Below are positions 21,164 to 31,080 of a stretch of 64,000 nt of DNA, piece by piece. The DNA is from Lysobacter sp. Lineage in GTDB: Bacteria; Pseudomonadota; Gammaproteobacteria; Xanthomonadales; Xanthomonadaceae. The position numbers and the translations under genes were made by a program. How positions within the stretch are numbered: position 1 is the first letter of the stretch; every line of letters starts with the position of its first letter. Location of the stretch: positions 124,001 to 188,000 of the forward strand of contig JAHCAU010000008.1 of assembly GCA_019634715.1 (NCBI GenBank), in the 5' to 3' direction. Below the pieces are notes generated by a model. That model saw nothing but the letters and a program-made list of their open reading frames with translations, had not been told where the DNA came from and ran no database searches.

Positions 21164-22927
21164 GTGAATCACCGTCAAACCGTCCTGTCCGCCGTCATCG
21201 GCGCCACGCTCGTCTGCGCCACCCTGCCGGCCTTCGCCGGCGAACTGCGCACCGCGAAGAACCCGGTCCAGGGTCAGTACATCGTCGTCCTCAAGGACAA
21301 TGCCGCCAGCCTCGCCAGCGAGCGCAGCAGCCTGTCCCGCGTGTCCGTCGTCTCCCGCGACGTCGCCACGAAGAACCGCACCCAGCTGGTGCGCAGCTAC
21401 AACAATGTCCTGCGCGGCTTCGTCGCCCGCGCCGACGACAAGGGCCTGGCGCGCCTGCTCGCCGATCCGCGCGTGGCCTACGTCGAAGAAGACGGCCTCG
21501 TCTCCATCAACGCCACCCAGACCGGCGCCACCTGGGGCATCGACCGCATCGACCAGCGCAACCTGCCGCTGAACCAGAGCTACACCTACGACACCACCGC
21601 CTCGGGCGTGCACGCCTACATCGTCGACACCGGCGTGCTCGGCACCCATGCCCAGTTCTCCGGCCGCATGGGCAACGGCTACACCGCCATCAACGACGGC
21701 CGCGGCACCACCGACTGCAACGGCCACGGCACGCACGTCGCCGGCACCGTCGGCGGCAGCACCCACGGCGTGGCCAAGGGCGTGACCATCCATCCGGTGC
21801 GGGTGCTCGGCTGCGACGGCTCCGGCACCAACTCCGGCGTGATCGCGGGCATGGACTGGGTCGCCAACAACCACGTCAAGCCGGCCGTGGCGAACATGAG
21901 CCTCGGCGGCGGCGCTTCGCAGGCCACCGACGATGCCGTGCAGCGCATGCACAGCGCCGGCGTGACCGTGGTCGTGGCTGCAGGCAACGACAATTCCAAT
22001 GCCTGCAACTACTCGCCGGCCCGCGCGCCCAATGCGATCACCGTCGGCTCGACCACCAACACCGACGCCCGCTCGTCGTTCTCGAACTTCGGTTCCTGCC
22101 TCGACATCTACGCCCCGGGTTCGAACATCCTTTCGGCCTGGCATACCGGCACCAGCGCGACCAATACCATCAGCGGCACCTCGATGGCGTCGCCGCACGT
22201 GGCCGGCGTGGCCGCGCTGTACCTGGCCAGCAACCCGTCGGCGACCCCGGCGCAGGTGACCAGCGCGATCATCAACGCCTCGACCCCGAACAAGGTGACC
22301 AGTGCCGGCTCCGGTTCGCCGAACCGCCTGCTGTACTCGCTCTTCGGCGGCACCACCCCTCCGGGCAGCTACAGCATCTCCGGCACCATCACCACCAGTG
22401 CGGGCGCCGGCATCTCCGGCGTGACCGTCAGCGCCGGCAGCGTCACCGCCACCACCAACAGCAGCGGCGGCTACACGCTGAGCGGCCTGTCGAACGGCAC
22501 CTACACGCTGACCCCGTCGCTGAGCGGCTACACCTTCTCGCCGGCCAGCCGCAGCGTGACGGTGAACAGCGCCAACGTCACCGGCCAGAACTTCACCGGC
22601 ACCGCATCGAGCGGCGGCGGCAACTGGCAGACGCAGACCGGCACCCTGGGCAATGGCGGCTCCGCCACCGTGCCCAGCGCGCAGGGCTACGTGCTGGGCG
22701 GCAACGGCACCTACCAGGCTCGCCTGACCGGCCCGTCCAACGCCGACTTCGACCTGTACCTGTACAAGTGGAATGGTTCGTCGTGGACCGTCGTCGCCCG
22801 CAGCGAAGGCGCCACCTCGACCGAATCGATCAACTACAACGGCACCGCCGGCTACTACGCGCTGCAGGTCCGCTCGTACTCCGGCAGCGGCAGCTACAGC
22901 GTGCAGTACCTGTTCCCGCAGCCGTAA
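21164..22927 (+). CDS. S8 proteinase K-like protease with repeat and variant PPC-like C-terminus
   Basis: This 587-residue preproprotein has a signal peptide (about 1-25), an I9 propeptide ([19 protein letters not shown] to VAYVEEDG) and a catalytic domain with Asp155, His188 and Ser340. One carboxypeptidase-regulatory-like repeat follows. The C-terminus is unlike its paralogues: instead of a P domain it has a PPC-like beta domain ([16 protein letters not shown] to [10 protein letters not shown]). The start is GTG with GAAGGAG 5 nt upstream, exactly as in the S8 genes at 23441 and 26073. It is an extracellular endopeptidase and most likely self-processes its propeptide. Confidence 0.94.
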   Translation: MNHRQTVLSAVIGATLVCATLPAFAGELRTAKNPVQGQYIVVLKDNAASLASERSSLSRVSVVSRDVATKNRTQLVRSYNNVLRGFVARADDKGLARLLADPRVAYVEEDGLVSINATQTGATWGIDRIDQRNLPLNQSYTYDTTASGVHAYIVDTGVLGTHAQFSGRMGNGYTAINDGRGTTDCNGHGTHVAGTVGGSTHGVAKGVTIHPVRVLGCDGSGTNSGVIAGMDWVANNHVKPAVANMSLGGGASQATDDAVQRMHSAGVTVVVAAGNDNSNACNYSPARAPNAITVGSTTNTDARSSFSNFGSCLDIYAPGSNILSAWHTGTSATNTISGTSMASPHVAGVAALYLASNPSATPAQVTSAIINASTPNKVTSAGSGSPNRLLYSLFGGTTPPGSYSISGTITTSAGAGISGVTVSAGSVTATTNSSGGYTLSGLSNGTYTLTPSLSGYTFSPASRSVTVNSANVTGQNFTGTASSGGGNWQTQTGTLGNGGSATVPSAQGYVLGGNGTYQARLTGPSNADFDLYLYKWNGSSWTVVARSEGATSTESINYNGTAGYYALQVRSYSGSGSYSVQYLFPQP

Positions 22928-22956
22928 TCCTCGCGCTGCATCTCCACCGCGACATG

Positions 22957-22989
22957 CCCGCGGCCGCCTCCGGCGGCCGCGGGTTTTTT
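22957..22989 (+). terminator. Intrinsic terminator
   Basis: A perfect 12-bp stem (22957-22968 with 22972-22983) and a TCC loop are followed by six T residues. Confidence 0.9.
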
Positions 22990-23251
22990 CGTTGCCTCAA
23001 GCACGGCGGCGCGCTTCCGCGACGCCACCGCTGAAGCAGGCGCCTTCGATCCCCGCCTGCACGCATCGCCTGTGGCGCGTGCCATCCCGCGCGATCCAGT
23101 CGAAACGCATCGCCATCCGGCCATCATGGCGAATCGAAATTGCGCATGGGTTCTCCTTTTCGCGTTCGCGTGCCCTCGATTCCGCTCGCAGGCCGTCCGG
23201 CGCGATCGAGGTGTTGCCGGAAATCGAACGCCCGTTGCGAATCGTGTGGTC

Positions 23252-23280
23252 TTGATTCATCTGCCGAACTCGAATACGGT
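23252..23280 (+). promoter_or_regulatory. Promoter of the S8 gene at 23441
   Basis: TTGATT (23252-23257) and TACGGT (23275-23280) are spaced by 17 nt. GCGGTCGCAGGCA begins 35 nt from the -35 box, at the same distance as in the promoter at 25867. Confidence 0.55.
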
Positions 23281-23440
23281 CACGGAGCGGTCGCAGGCAG
23301 GGAGCGCCTGTTTTCTGAGGGGAAAATGTTTCGCCGCTCCGTGCCACGGACTCCGCGTCCGGCCGTGGCCGTTGAACTGCGTGGATCCGATGTCCGCGCA
23401 GGTTCGGAAGTACCCACCATAACGATATGAAGGAGCAATC

Positions 23441-25552
23441 GTGAATTACCGCAATTCCGTGCTTTCGCTTGCCGTCGTCGCGACCTTGTCGTGCGCGGCG
23501 CTTCCCGCGTTCGCTGGCGAGTTCCGCGCCACGAAGAACCCGGTTCCAGGGCAATACATCGTCGTCCTCAAGGACAATGCCGCCAGCCTCGCCAGCGAGC
23601 GCAGCAGCCTGTCCCGCGTGTCGGTCGTCGCCCGCGACGTCGCCGGCAAGAACCGCGCCCAGCTCGTGCGCAGCTACGACAACGTCCTCCGCGGCTTCGT
23701 CGCGCGCGCCGACGACAGGGCGCTCGCCCGCCTGCTCGCCGATCCGCGCGTCGCCTACGTCGAAGAAGACGGCATCGTCTCGATCAACGCGACCCAGAGT
23801 CCGGCCACCTGGGGTCTCGACCGCATCGACCAGCGCAACCTGCCGCTCAACAACAGCTATACCTACGACACCACCGCCTCCGGCGTGCACGCCTACATCA
23901 TCGACACCGGCGTGCTGCTCAACCACGCCGAATTCAGCGGCCGCATGGGCAATGGCTACGATGCGGTGACCAGCGGCGGCAACGCCAACGACTGCAACGG
24001 CCACGGCACCCATGTCGCCGGCACCGTCGGCGGCACCACCTACGGCGTGGCCAAGGGCGTGACCATCCATCCGGTCCGCGTGCTCGGCTGCAACGGTTCG
24101 GGCACCAATGCCGGCGTGATCGCGGGCATGGACTGGGTCGCCAACAACCACGTCAAGCCGGCCGTGGCGAACATGAGCCTCGGCGGCGGCGCTTCGCAGG
24201 CCACCGACGATGCCGTGCAGCGCATGACCAACGCGGGCGTGACCGTGGTCGTCGCCGCCGGCAACAGCAACGACAATGCGTGCAATTATTCGCCCGCGCG
24301 CGCACCCTCGGCGATCACCACGGGTTCGACCACGAATACCGATGCCCGCTCGTCGTTCTCCAGCTACGGTTCCTGCCTCGACATCTACGCGCCGGGTTCG
24401 AACATCACCTCCGCGTGGTACACCAGCAGCACCGCGACCAACACCATCAGCGGCACCTCGATGGCGTCGCCGCACGTGGCCGGCGTGGCCGCGCTGTACC
24501 TGGCCAGCAATCCGTCGGCGACCCCGGCGCAGGTGACCACGGCGATCATCAACAATGCGACGCCGAACGTGGTGAGCAACCCGGGCAGTGGCTCGCCGAA
24601 CCGCCTGCTGTACTCGCTGTTCGGCCCGCCGGTCAGCACCTACTCGGTGTCCGGCACGATCGCCACCAGTGCGGGCACCGGCATCGCCGGCGTGACCGTG
24701 AGCACGGGCGGTGCCACCGCCACGACCAACAGCAGCGGCGCCTACACCCTGACCGGCCTGGCCAATGGCACGTACACGCTGACCCCGTCGCTGAGCGGCT
24801 ACACCTTCTCGCCGGCCAGCCTCAGCGTCACCGTCAACAACGCCAACGTCACCGGCCAGAACTTCACCGGCACGGCGTCGAGCGGCGGCAACACCCTGAC
24901 CAAGGGCGTGCCCGTCACCGGCCTCGGCGCCAGCACCGGCAATTCGCTGAACTACACGATGGTCGTGCCCTCGGGCGCGTCCAACCTGACGTTCACGATC
25001 TCCGGCGGTACCGGCGATGCCGACCTGTACGTGAAGTTCGGCAGCGCGCCGACCGACACCGTGTACGACTGCCGTCCGTACCTCGGCGGCAATGCCGAGA
25101 CCTGCACCTTCGCCGCGCCGCAGGCCGGTACGTACCACGTTCGCGTCAAGGCGTATTCGACGTTCTCGGGTGTCAGCCTGGTGGGTGACTACACCGTCGG
25201 CGGCGGTGGTGCGCAGACCTACAGCAACACCACGGATTACGCGATCAACGACAACAGCACGGTGGAAAGTCCGATCACGGTGTCCGGCCGCAGCGGTAAC
25301 GGTTCGGCGACGACGCCGGTGGCGGTGCGCATCATCCACACCTACATCGGCGACCTGAAGGTCGACCTGATCGCGCCGGATGGCACGGTGTACGTGCTGC
25401 ACAACCGCAGCGGCGGCAGCGCCGACAACATCATCCAGACCTACACGGTGAACCTGTCGGCCAAGCCGCTCAACGGCACCTGGAAGCTGCGCGTGAACGA
25501 CAATGCCAGCCAGGACACCGGCTACATCGACAGCTGGAGCATCACGTTCTGA
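23441..25552 (+). CDS. S8 proteinase K-like protease with repeat, PPC and P domains
   Basis: This 703-residue preproprotein has a signal peptide (about 1-25), an I9 propeptide, a catalytic domain with Asp155, His188 and Ser340, a carboxypeptidase-regulatory-like repeat (about 400-480), a PPC domain (about 480-585) and a P domain (about 590-703). It carries the fullest module set of the subtilisins here. The GTG start has GAAGGAG with 5-nt spacing. The PPC coding DNA (24845-25170) differs at only about four positions from 11258-11583 in the 956-residue protein, evidence of recent conversion or duplication. Confidence 0.94.
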   Translation: MNYRNSVLSLAVVATLSCAALPAFAGEFRATKNPVPGQYIVVLKDNAASLASERSSLSRVSVVARDVAGKNRAQLVRSYDNVLRGFVARADDRALARLLADPRVAYVEEDGIVSINATQSPATWGLDRIDQRNLPLNNSYTYDTTASGVHAYIIDTGVLLNHAEFSGRMGNGYDAVTSGGNANDCNGHGTHVAGTVGGTTYGVAKGVTIHPVRVLGCNGSGTNAGVIAGMDWVANNHVKPAVANMSLGGGASQATDDAVQRMTNAGVTVVVAAGNSNDNACNYSPARAPSAITTGSTTNTDARSSFSSYGSCLDIYAPGSNITSAWYTSSTATNTISGTSMASPHVAGVAALYLASNPSATPAQVTTAIINNATPNVVSNPGSGSPNRLLYSLFGPPVSTYSVSGTIATSAGTGIAGVTVSTGGATATTNSSGAYTLTGLANGTYTLTPSLSGYTFSPASLSVTVNNANVTGQNFTGTASSGGNTLTKGVPVTGLGASTGNSLNYTMVVPSGASNLTFTISGGTGDADLYVKFGSAPTDTVYDCRPYLGGNAETCTFAAPQAGTYHVRVKAYSTFSGVSLVGDYTVGGGGAQTYSNTTDYAINDNSTVESPITVSGRSGNGSATTPVAVRIIHTYIGDLKVDLIAPDGTVYVLHNRSGGSADNIIQTYTVNLSAKPLNGTWKLRVNDNASQDTGYIDSWSITF

Positions 25553-25591
25553 TCCACGGACGCGCTTCCCCCGGGAAGCATCCGTCTCACC

Positions 25592-25624
25592 CGACGCCCC
25601 GGCACATGCCGGGGCGTCGCTTTT
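25592..25624 (+). terminator. Intrinsic terminator
   Basis: A perfect 12-bp stem (25592-25603 with 25608-25619) and an ACAT loop are followed by CTTTTC. Confidence 0.85.
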
Positions 25625-25866
25625 CAGGCGCCTGTCCGCCGCCGCTGCTGCACCGGTTTCCGACAGACGGTCGCCGGCGGCGTTGAAGATTTCGGTCGCC
25701 CGCCGAGGTTCCGGCGGCGGCGATGAATGACGACGGCCTCCGTCTCCCGCATTAAGTGCGACGGATGTCCGCAATTGGCTGCGACCGGCGCGGGCCGCGC
25801 CTTGCGCGTGCACGACGTGCCTCGCGACGTGTTGCGGAAAATCGAACGACGTGCATGGCGACGGCC

Positions 25867-25895
25867 TTGATTCGGCGCATGAACTGGACTAGGTT
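25867..25895 (+). promoter_or_regulatory. Promoter of the S8 gene at 26073
   Basis: TTGATT (25867-25872) and TAGGTT (25890-25895) have a 17-nt spacer. It is the third member of the shared promoter set. Confidence 0.55.
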
Positions 25896-26072
25896 CGACG
25901 CGCGGTCGCAGGCACGGAATGCCTGTTCCATAAGCGTTCCAGAAGCGTTGCAGCAGGGGGGAAAGGCCACCGTTCCGTGCAGGGCGCACGCGCCCGACGC
26001 GGCCGCGATGCCCGCCGGCAACGAGCCGGGCGGGTCCGGAAACGCCCACCATCACGATATGAAGGAGCGACC

Positions 26073-27866
26073 GTGAATCCTCGCAATTCCATCCTCTCCA
26101 TCGCCCTCGTCGCCACGTTCACGTGCGCGGCCCTGCCCGCGTTCGCCGGCGAACTTCGCACGGCCAGCCAGCCGGTCCAGGGGCAGTACATCGTCGTGCT
26201 CAAGGACAACGCCGCCAGCCTCGCCAGCGAGCGCAGCAGCCTGTCCCGCGTCTCCGTCGTCGCCCGCGACGTCGCCACCAAGCACCGCGCGAAGCTGGTG
26301 CACAGCTACGAGCGCGTGCTCCGCGGTTTCGTCGTGCGCGCCGACGACAGGGCGCTCGCCCGCCTGCTCGCCGATCCGCGCGTGGCCTATGTCGAAGAAG
26401 ACGGCGTCGTCTCGATCAGCGCGACCCAGAGTCCGGCCACCTGGGGCCTGGACCGCATCGACCAGCGCGACCTGCCGCTCAACAACAGCTATACCTACGA
26501 CACCACCGCCTCGGGCGTGCATGCCTACATCATCGACACCGGCGTGCTCCTCACCCATTCGGAATTCAGCGGACGCATGGGCAATGGCTACGACGCGGTG
26601 ACCAGCGGCGGCAACGCCAACGACTGCCATGGCCACGGCACGCATGTCGCCGGCACCGTCGGCGGCACCACCTGGGGCGTGGCCAAGGGCGTCACGATCC
26701 ATCCGGTCCGCGTGCTCGGCTGCAACGGTTCGGGCACCAATGCCGGCGTGATCGCGGGCATGGACTGGGTCGCCAACAACCACGTCAAGCCGGCCGTGGC
26801 GAACATGAGCCTCGGCGGCGGCGCCTCGCAATCCACCGACGATGCCGTCACGCGCATGCACAACGCAGGCGTCACCGTGGTCGTTGCCGCCGGCAACAAC
26901 AACGCCAGCGCCTGCAACTACTCGCCCGCGCGCGCGCCACTGGCGATCACCACCGGCTCGACCACGAATACCGATGCGCGCTCGTCGTTCTCGAACTACG
27001 GCACCTGCCTCGACATCTTCGCTCCGGGTTCGAGCATCACCTCCGCGTGGTACACCAGCACCACCGCGACCAACACCATCAGCGGCACCTCCATGGCGTC
27101 GCCGCACGTGGCCGGCGTGGCCGCGTTGTACCTGGCCAGCAATCCGTCGGCGACCCCGGCGCAGGTGACCACGGCGATCATCGACAACGCGACCCCCAAC
27201 AAGGTCACCAGCCCCGGTAGCGGTTCGCCGAACCGCCTGCTGTATTCGCTGTTCGGCCCGTCGACGCCGACGTACTCGATCTCCGGCACCATCACCACCA
27301 GCGCGGGCACCGGCATTTCCGGAGTCACGGTGAGCACCGGTTCCACCAGCGCCACGACCAACAGCAGCGGCGCCTACACGCTGAGCGGCCTGTCGAACGG
27401 CACCTACACGCTGACCCCGTCGCTGAGCGGCTACACCTTCAGCCCGGCCAGCCGCAGCGTCACCGTGAACGGCGCCAACGTCACCGGTCAGGACTTCACC
27501 GGCACCGGTTCCGGCGGCGGCGACGTGCAGACCTACACCAACGGCACCGATTACCCGATCAACGACAACAGCACGGTCAGCAGCCCGATCACGGTGAGCG
27601 GACGCAGCGGGAACGGTTCGGCGACCACGCCGGTGGCGGTGGACATCAAGCACACCTACATCGGCGACCTGGTGGTCGACCTGGTGGCGCCCGATGGCAG
27701 CGTGTACAACCTGCACAACCGCTCGGGCGGCAGCACCGACAACATCATCCGCACCTATACGGTGAACCTGTCGAGCGAAGCGCTGAACGGCACGTGGAAC
27801 CTGCGCGTGCGCGATGCGGCCTTCCTGGACACCGGCCGCATCGACAGCTGGAGCATCACGTTCTGA
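26073..27866 (+). CDS. S8 proteinase K-like protease with repeat and P domain
   Basis: This 597-residue preproprotein has a signal peptide (about 1-25), an I9 propeptide, a catalytic domain with Asp155, His188 and Ser340 (GTSMASPH), one carboxypeptidase-regulatory-like repeat and a P domain ending in RIDSWSITF. The PPC domain of the 23441 paralogue is missing and the repeat joins the P domain directly, so the two genes differ mainly by a module. The GTG start has GAAGGAG 5 nt upstream. The catalytic region is close to the 23441 protein, suggesting tandem duplication. Confidence 0.94.
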   Translation: MNPRNSILSIALVATFTCAALPAFAGELRTASQPVQGQYIVVLKDNAASLASERSSLSRVSVVARDVATKHRAKLVHSYERVLRGFVVRADDRALARLLADPRVAYVEEDGVVSISATQSPATWGLDRIDQRDLPLNNSYTYDTTASGVHAYIIDTGVLLTHSEFSGRMGNGYDAVTSGGNANDCHGHGTHVAGTVGGTTWGVAKGVTIHPVRVLGCNGSGTNAGVIAGMDWVANNHVKPAVANMSLGGGASQSTDDAVTRMHNAGVTVVVAAGNNNASACNYSPARAPLAITTGSTTNTDARSSFSNYGTCLDIFAPGSSITSAWYTSTTATNTISGTSMASPHVAGVAALYLASNPSATPAQVTTAIIDNATPNKVTSPGSGSPNRLLYSLFGPSTPTYSISGTITTSAGTGISGVTVSTGSTSATTNSSGAYTLSGLSNGTYTLTPSLSGYTFSPASRSVTVNGANVTGQDFTGTGSGGGDVQTYTNGTDYPINDNSTVSSPITVSGRSGNGSATTPVAVDIKHTYIGDLVVDLVAPDGSVYNLHNRSGGSTDNIIRTYTVNLSSEALNGTWNLRVRDAAFLDTGRIDSWSITF

Positions 27867-27898
27867 GCCGATCCGGCCTGCCATGCGCACGCCGACCC

Positions 27899-27926
27899 GA
27901 CGCCTCCCGCTCCGGCGGGAGGCGTC
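27899..27926 (+). terminator. Hairpin terminator
   Basis: A perfect 12-bp stem (27899-27910 with 27915-27926) and a TCCG loop, followed by TTCGTT, lie 32 nt after the stop codon. Confidence 0.7.
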
Positions 27927-28047
27927 TTCGTTCCGGTTCCCGGGTGACGAAGGGCGGGATGATGCAGGAGCCGGATGAGGGGCAGGGCACGGGCGGCACG
28001 AAGAGGCCGGGGGTATGATCCGGGCGTACGCTGCAGGACCGAATCCC

Positions 28048-29415
28048 ATGCCCATGCCGAAAACCGCCCTCGTCCTCATCGCCGCCGCAGTGTCGGGCAT
28101 CGCTGCCGCCGACGTATCCGAGAGCGATCGACCGCACCGCCATGCCGCTGCCGCGCATGCGCAGGCCGAGGCCTCGGACGCCCTGGCGTCGCTGCGGCTG
28201 GAGCACGACCCCTTCGCGCAGGTCTACATCGTCATGTCGCGGTCCTCGCACGCGCACATGCCCGATCTGGTGCGCGGTGCATCGCCGAAGATCGATCGGC
28301 AGGGCAACCGTCTCGTGCTGGCCGAGGTCCGTGCCCACCAGCTGAGCCGGATCACCGAACGCATCCACCAGCGCGAGCATCGTTGCGGTGGCTATTTCGC
28401 GTTCTCGACGCGTGCCGAGGCCGAAGCCTTCCTGCGCAGCGCGCCGACGCGCCCGCCGCAGGCGCGCAAGAGTCCGGCGATCATGGTCGAGTACAGCATC
28501 GACAGCCAGGCCATGGTGTCGCCCTGGCTCGACCAGGTGCAGCACGCCAACATCCACGGCACCATCAGCCACCTGCAGTCCTACCAGAACCGCTACTACG
28601 CCAGCAGCTACGGGCGCGACGCCGCGCTGTGGATCCAGAGCACCTGGATGGGGCTGGCCGCAGGGCGCAGCGACGTCACCTCCGAACTGTTCGCCTGCGC
28701 CAGCTGCTCGACGCAGCCCTCGGTGATCCTGACCATCCGCGGCAACGAGCTGTCGAACGAGGTCGTGGTCCTCGGCGGGCATCTTGACTCGATCAACGCC
28801 AGCGGCGGCGGCAGCACCGGCCAGCGCGCGCCGGGCGCCGACGACGACGCCTCGGGCATCGCCACGCTGACCGAAGTGCTGCGCATCGCGATGGCCAGCG
28901 GCTGGAAGCCGAAGCGCACCGTGAAGTTCATGGGCTACGCGGCCGAGGAAGTGGGCCTGCGCGGTTCCAATGCGATCGCCCAGGCCTACAAGCGCAGCAA
29001 CGTCAACGTGGTTGCGGCCCTGCAGATGGACATGACCAACTACAAGTCCGGGTCCGGACCCGACATGCGGCTGGTCACCGATTTCTCCGATCCGCACATG
29101 CAGCGCTTCCTCACCGACCTCTTCGATGTCTATCTCGCGCCACGCGGATTCACGCGCGGTACCGACACCTGTGGCTACGCGTGTTCCGACCACGCTTCAT
29201 GGACGGCCGCCGGCTATCCGTCGGGCTTCTTCTTCGAGGCAGGCACCGCCAGCGGCAACGGTTTTCCTTCGATCCACACCAGCAACGACACCCTCGCCAA
29301 CATGGGCAACACCGCGCAGAACAGCGCGAAGTTCGCGCAGCTGGGCCTGGCTTTCCTGGGCGAGGCGGCGAAGACATCGACCGTCGAGGCGCCCAAGCGC
29401 ACGCCGCTGCGCTGA
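28048..29415 (+). CDS. Secreted M28 aminopeptidase without accessory domains
   Basis: This 455-residue protein has a signal peptide (MPMPKTALVLIAAAVSGIAA) and an N-terminal propeptide-like domain. The M28 domain has the same zinc motifs as the paralogue at 15024: GGHLDS, GADDDASG, AAEEVG, MDMTN and SIHTSNDT. It stops after the catalytic domain, lacking the PKD and P domains. An 89-nt tract (28849-28937) is identical to 15822-15910. ATG 28048 is preferred over ATG 28015 because it puts the charged residue at the front of the signal peptide and has AGGA 9 nt upstream; ATG 28054 is also possible. Confidence 0.9.
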   Translation: MPMPKTALVLIAAAVSGIAAADVSESDRPHRHAAAAHAQAEASDALASLRLEHDPFAQVYIVMSRSSHAHMPDLVRGASPKIDRQGNRLVLAEVRAHQLSRITERIHQREHRCGGYFAFSTRAEAEAFLRSAPTRPPQARKSPAIMVEYSIDSQAMVSPWLDQVQHANIHGTISHLQSYQNRYYASSYGRDAALWIQSTWMGLAAGRSDVTSELFACASCSTQPSVILTIRGNELSNEVVVLGGHLDSINASGGGSTGQRAPGADDDASGIATLTEVLRIAMASGWKPKRTVKFMGYAAEEVGLRGSNAIAQAYKRSNVNVVAALQMDMTNYKSGSGPDMRLVTDFSDPHMQRFLTDLFDVYLAPRGFTRGTDTCGYACSDHASWTAAGYPSGFFFEAGTASGNGFPSIHTSNDTLANMGNTAQNSAKFAQLGLAFLGEAAKTSTVEAPKRTPLR

Positions 29416-29442
29416 GTCTTCCCGCCGTGCCATCCCGCGAAC

Positions 29443-29472
29443 GAAAACGCCCCGGTGTCCCGGGGCGTTTTC
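29443..29472. terminator. Bidirectional intrinsic terminator
   Basis: A perfect 13-bp stem (29443-29455 with 29460-29472) begins with GAAAACG and ends with CGTTTTC, so it works for both the M28 gene and the converging alpha-lytic protease gene. Confidence 0.85.
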
Positions 29473-29500
29473 CTTCCTGCGATGCGCGTGGCGCGATGGA

Positions 29501-30685
29501 TCAGCCCAGCACCAGCGAGAGGCTATAGGCGCTCAGCAGCGGGTTGATGCGCTGGTAGTAGCTCACCGGGTTCGACACGCTGCAGTTTGAGTATGGCGGC
29601 GCCGAACCGTAGAGCTGGCCGCCCGAACTCACGCCCTGGGCCTGGTTGCCGGCCAGCCACGAGCCGCCCGAATCGCCCTGGGTGAGGCAGGCGTTGGCCT
29701 GGCGCAGGCCGTACACCGGGCCGGCCGAGTAGTTCACGGTCACGCTGTTGGACGTGATCGTGCCGCAGCGCCAGCCCGAGGCGTAGCCGGAACGGCACAC
29801 CGCCGTGCCGACGCCGTACTCGGTGCTGCCGCGCACCGCGACGTTCGTGCCGTTGTAGCGATTCACCAGGCCGTAGAGCACGTCGCTGCTGCGCACGCTG
29901 GCCCAGGCGCGGTCGTTGCTCGGGAAGCTGCTGGCCTGCACCGAGCCGACGGTCACGCCACCGATGCTGACGCTGGTGCCCGCCGAGCCGCAGTGGCCGG
30001 CCGTGGCGAAGCCCTTGGTGCTGCCGCGCGTGACCGAGAAGCCGATCGAGCAGGAACCCCCGCCCGAGCCGTAACGGTTCCCGCCGATGACGTTCGCCGC
30101 CGGCATCGCGATGCCCTCGGCGCGCTCGAAGCGCACGGTGTCGACGTTCGCGCCGCTCACCGCGACGAAGTCGATGGCGCGCAGCGTCGCGCCGTCCTGC
30201 ACCTTCACCACGACGCTGTTGGTCGGCAGGTCCACGTACCACGACTGCACGCCGTGCATCGCACGGGCATCGCGTGCGCGCTGACGGATGTCGTCCAGGC
30301 GTGCCATCGTGCCTTCGAGCTGGCGCAGGCTGTGGCGCACCTGGCGGACATCGCTGCCCGACAGGCTGGCCTTCGCAGCGCCGGCGGTGGCGACGACGTA
30401 GCGGAAATCGCCGGTCGACGTGCGTTCCAGCCAGCCGCCGGCGAAGTTCGCGCCGAACGCGCGGCGCGCCTGCGCTTCGCGCGCGAGGGTTTCATGCTGC
30501 AGCTTGAAGAAGCGCGGCAACTGCTCGGCGGTGAGGTTGAGGTCGCGCTGCATCGCCGCGGCCATGTCGGCCGGGATCGAGGTGCGGGCATCGTTGGCGC
30601 CCGCAGTGCCGGCGAGGGCGGCGGTGGCCATGGCGATGGCGATCGAAACGAGGGTTTTCCTGTCCACGAATTTCGAATGAGACAT
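29501..30685 (-). CDS. Alpha-lytic endopeptidase (S1E family), first copy
   Basis: This 394-residue preproenzyme has a signal peptide (about 1-30) and a long pro-region (about 31-197) of the alpha-lytic foldase type (LPRFFKLQHETLAREAQARR). The mature domain starts near NVIGGNRY. The triad is His231 (TAGHCG), Asp258 (NDRAWAS) and Ser339 (GDSGGS), with the Lysobacter hallmark VTRGSTKGFATAGHC. The family cuts after small residues and needs its pro-region to fold. GGAG lies 7 nt before the ATG. The Shine-Dalgarno context GGAGCGATTCAATG is repeated exactly in front of the paralogue at 31081-32259. Confidence 0.95.
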   Translation of the reverse strand: MSHSKFVDRKTLVSIAIAMATAALAGTAGANDARTSIPADMAAAMQRDLNLTAEQLPRFFKLQHETLAREAQARRAFGANFAGGWLERTSTGDFRYVVATAGAAKASLSGSDVRQVRHSLRQLEGTMARLDDIRQRARDARAMHGVQSWYVDLPTNSVVVKVQDGATLRAIDFVAVSGANVDTVRFERAEGIAMPAANVIGGNRYGSGGGSCSIGFSVTRGSTKGFATAGHCGSAGTSVSIGGVTVGSVQASSFPSNDRAWASVRSSDVLYGLVNRYNGTNVAVRGSTEYGVGTAVCRSGYASGWRCGTITSNSVTVNYSAGPVYGLRQANACLTQGDSGGSWLAGNQAQGVSSGGQLYGSAPPYSNCSVSNPVSYYQRINPLLSAYSLSLVLG

Positions 30686-30804
30686 TGAATCGCTCCAGAG
30701 ACAATGATGGGTCTGTGTCCGATGTCGTCCGATGACGTCATCGGGCCGGCTGCGGATGTCCTTCCCTGGCCGGCGCGGCCATCATCGGCAGCCCCGGACG
30801 CAGC

Positions 30805-30841
30805 GATTGCGAAATGCGTCAAGGAAAACGGGCTTTGTTGC
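30805..30841 (-). promoter_or_regulatory. Conserved upstream block of S1E copy 1
   Basis: These 37 nt match 32411-32447, upstream of copy 2, at 29 positions without gaps. The block lies 120-156 nt before the start codon. A TATACG-like -10 element lies upstream of the block in the direction of transcription, around 30850, so its place relative to the transcription start is unknown. Confidence 0.5.
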
Positions 30842-31002
30842 GGTGCACCGTATAAGCAATTCGCATCACGCTTCCCGGCGCGTCATAAGGACGCAGGCGT
30901 ATCGTGGTTTTCCGAACGGTTGTGGCGGGATGCGGCGCCGCAGCAGGTGCAAGCGGTTTCATCGGATGTCTCCCGCATCCTGTCGATGAACAAGCTGTGC
31001 GC

Positions 31003-31033
31003 AACGAAAAAGCCCCGGGTTTCCCCGGGGCTT
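31003..31033 (-). terminator. Intrinsic terminator of S1E copy 2
   Basis: A perfect 10-bp stem (31010-31019 with 31024-31033) has, on the minus strand, a trailing TTTTTCG. It lies about 50 nt past the stop codon of the gene at 31081-32259. Confidence 0.85.
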
Positions 31034-31080
31034 CCCTCGACGCACCGCGTCGAACGGTTTACATCATGATCGCGTCGCGA

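Larger units (their letters stand above)
22928..23440. other. Intergenic region with terminator and S8 promoter
   Basis: The terminator of the preceding gene is at 22957-22989 and the promoter of the next at 23252-23280. From about 23210 onward the sequence is visibly related to the leader upstream of the 26073 gene, so promoter and gene were duplicated together. Confidence 0.65.
25553..26072. other. Intergenic region with terminator and duplicated S8 promoter
   Basis: It holds the terminator of the 23441 gene and the promoter of the 26073 gene. The section from about 25830 to 25935 aligns with the leader before 23441. Nothing else recognisable is present. Confidence 0.6.
30686..31080. other. 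Intergenic region between the two S1E genes
   Basis: It contains the promoter and leader of the first copy, including the conserved block at 30805-30841, and the terminator of the second copy at 31003-31033. No gene is visible. Confidence 0.65.
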
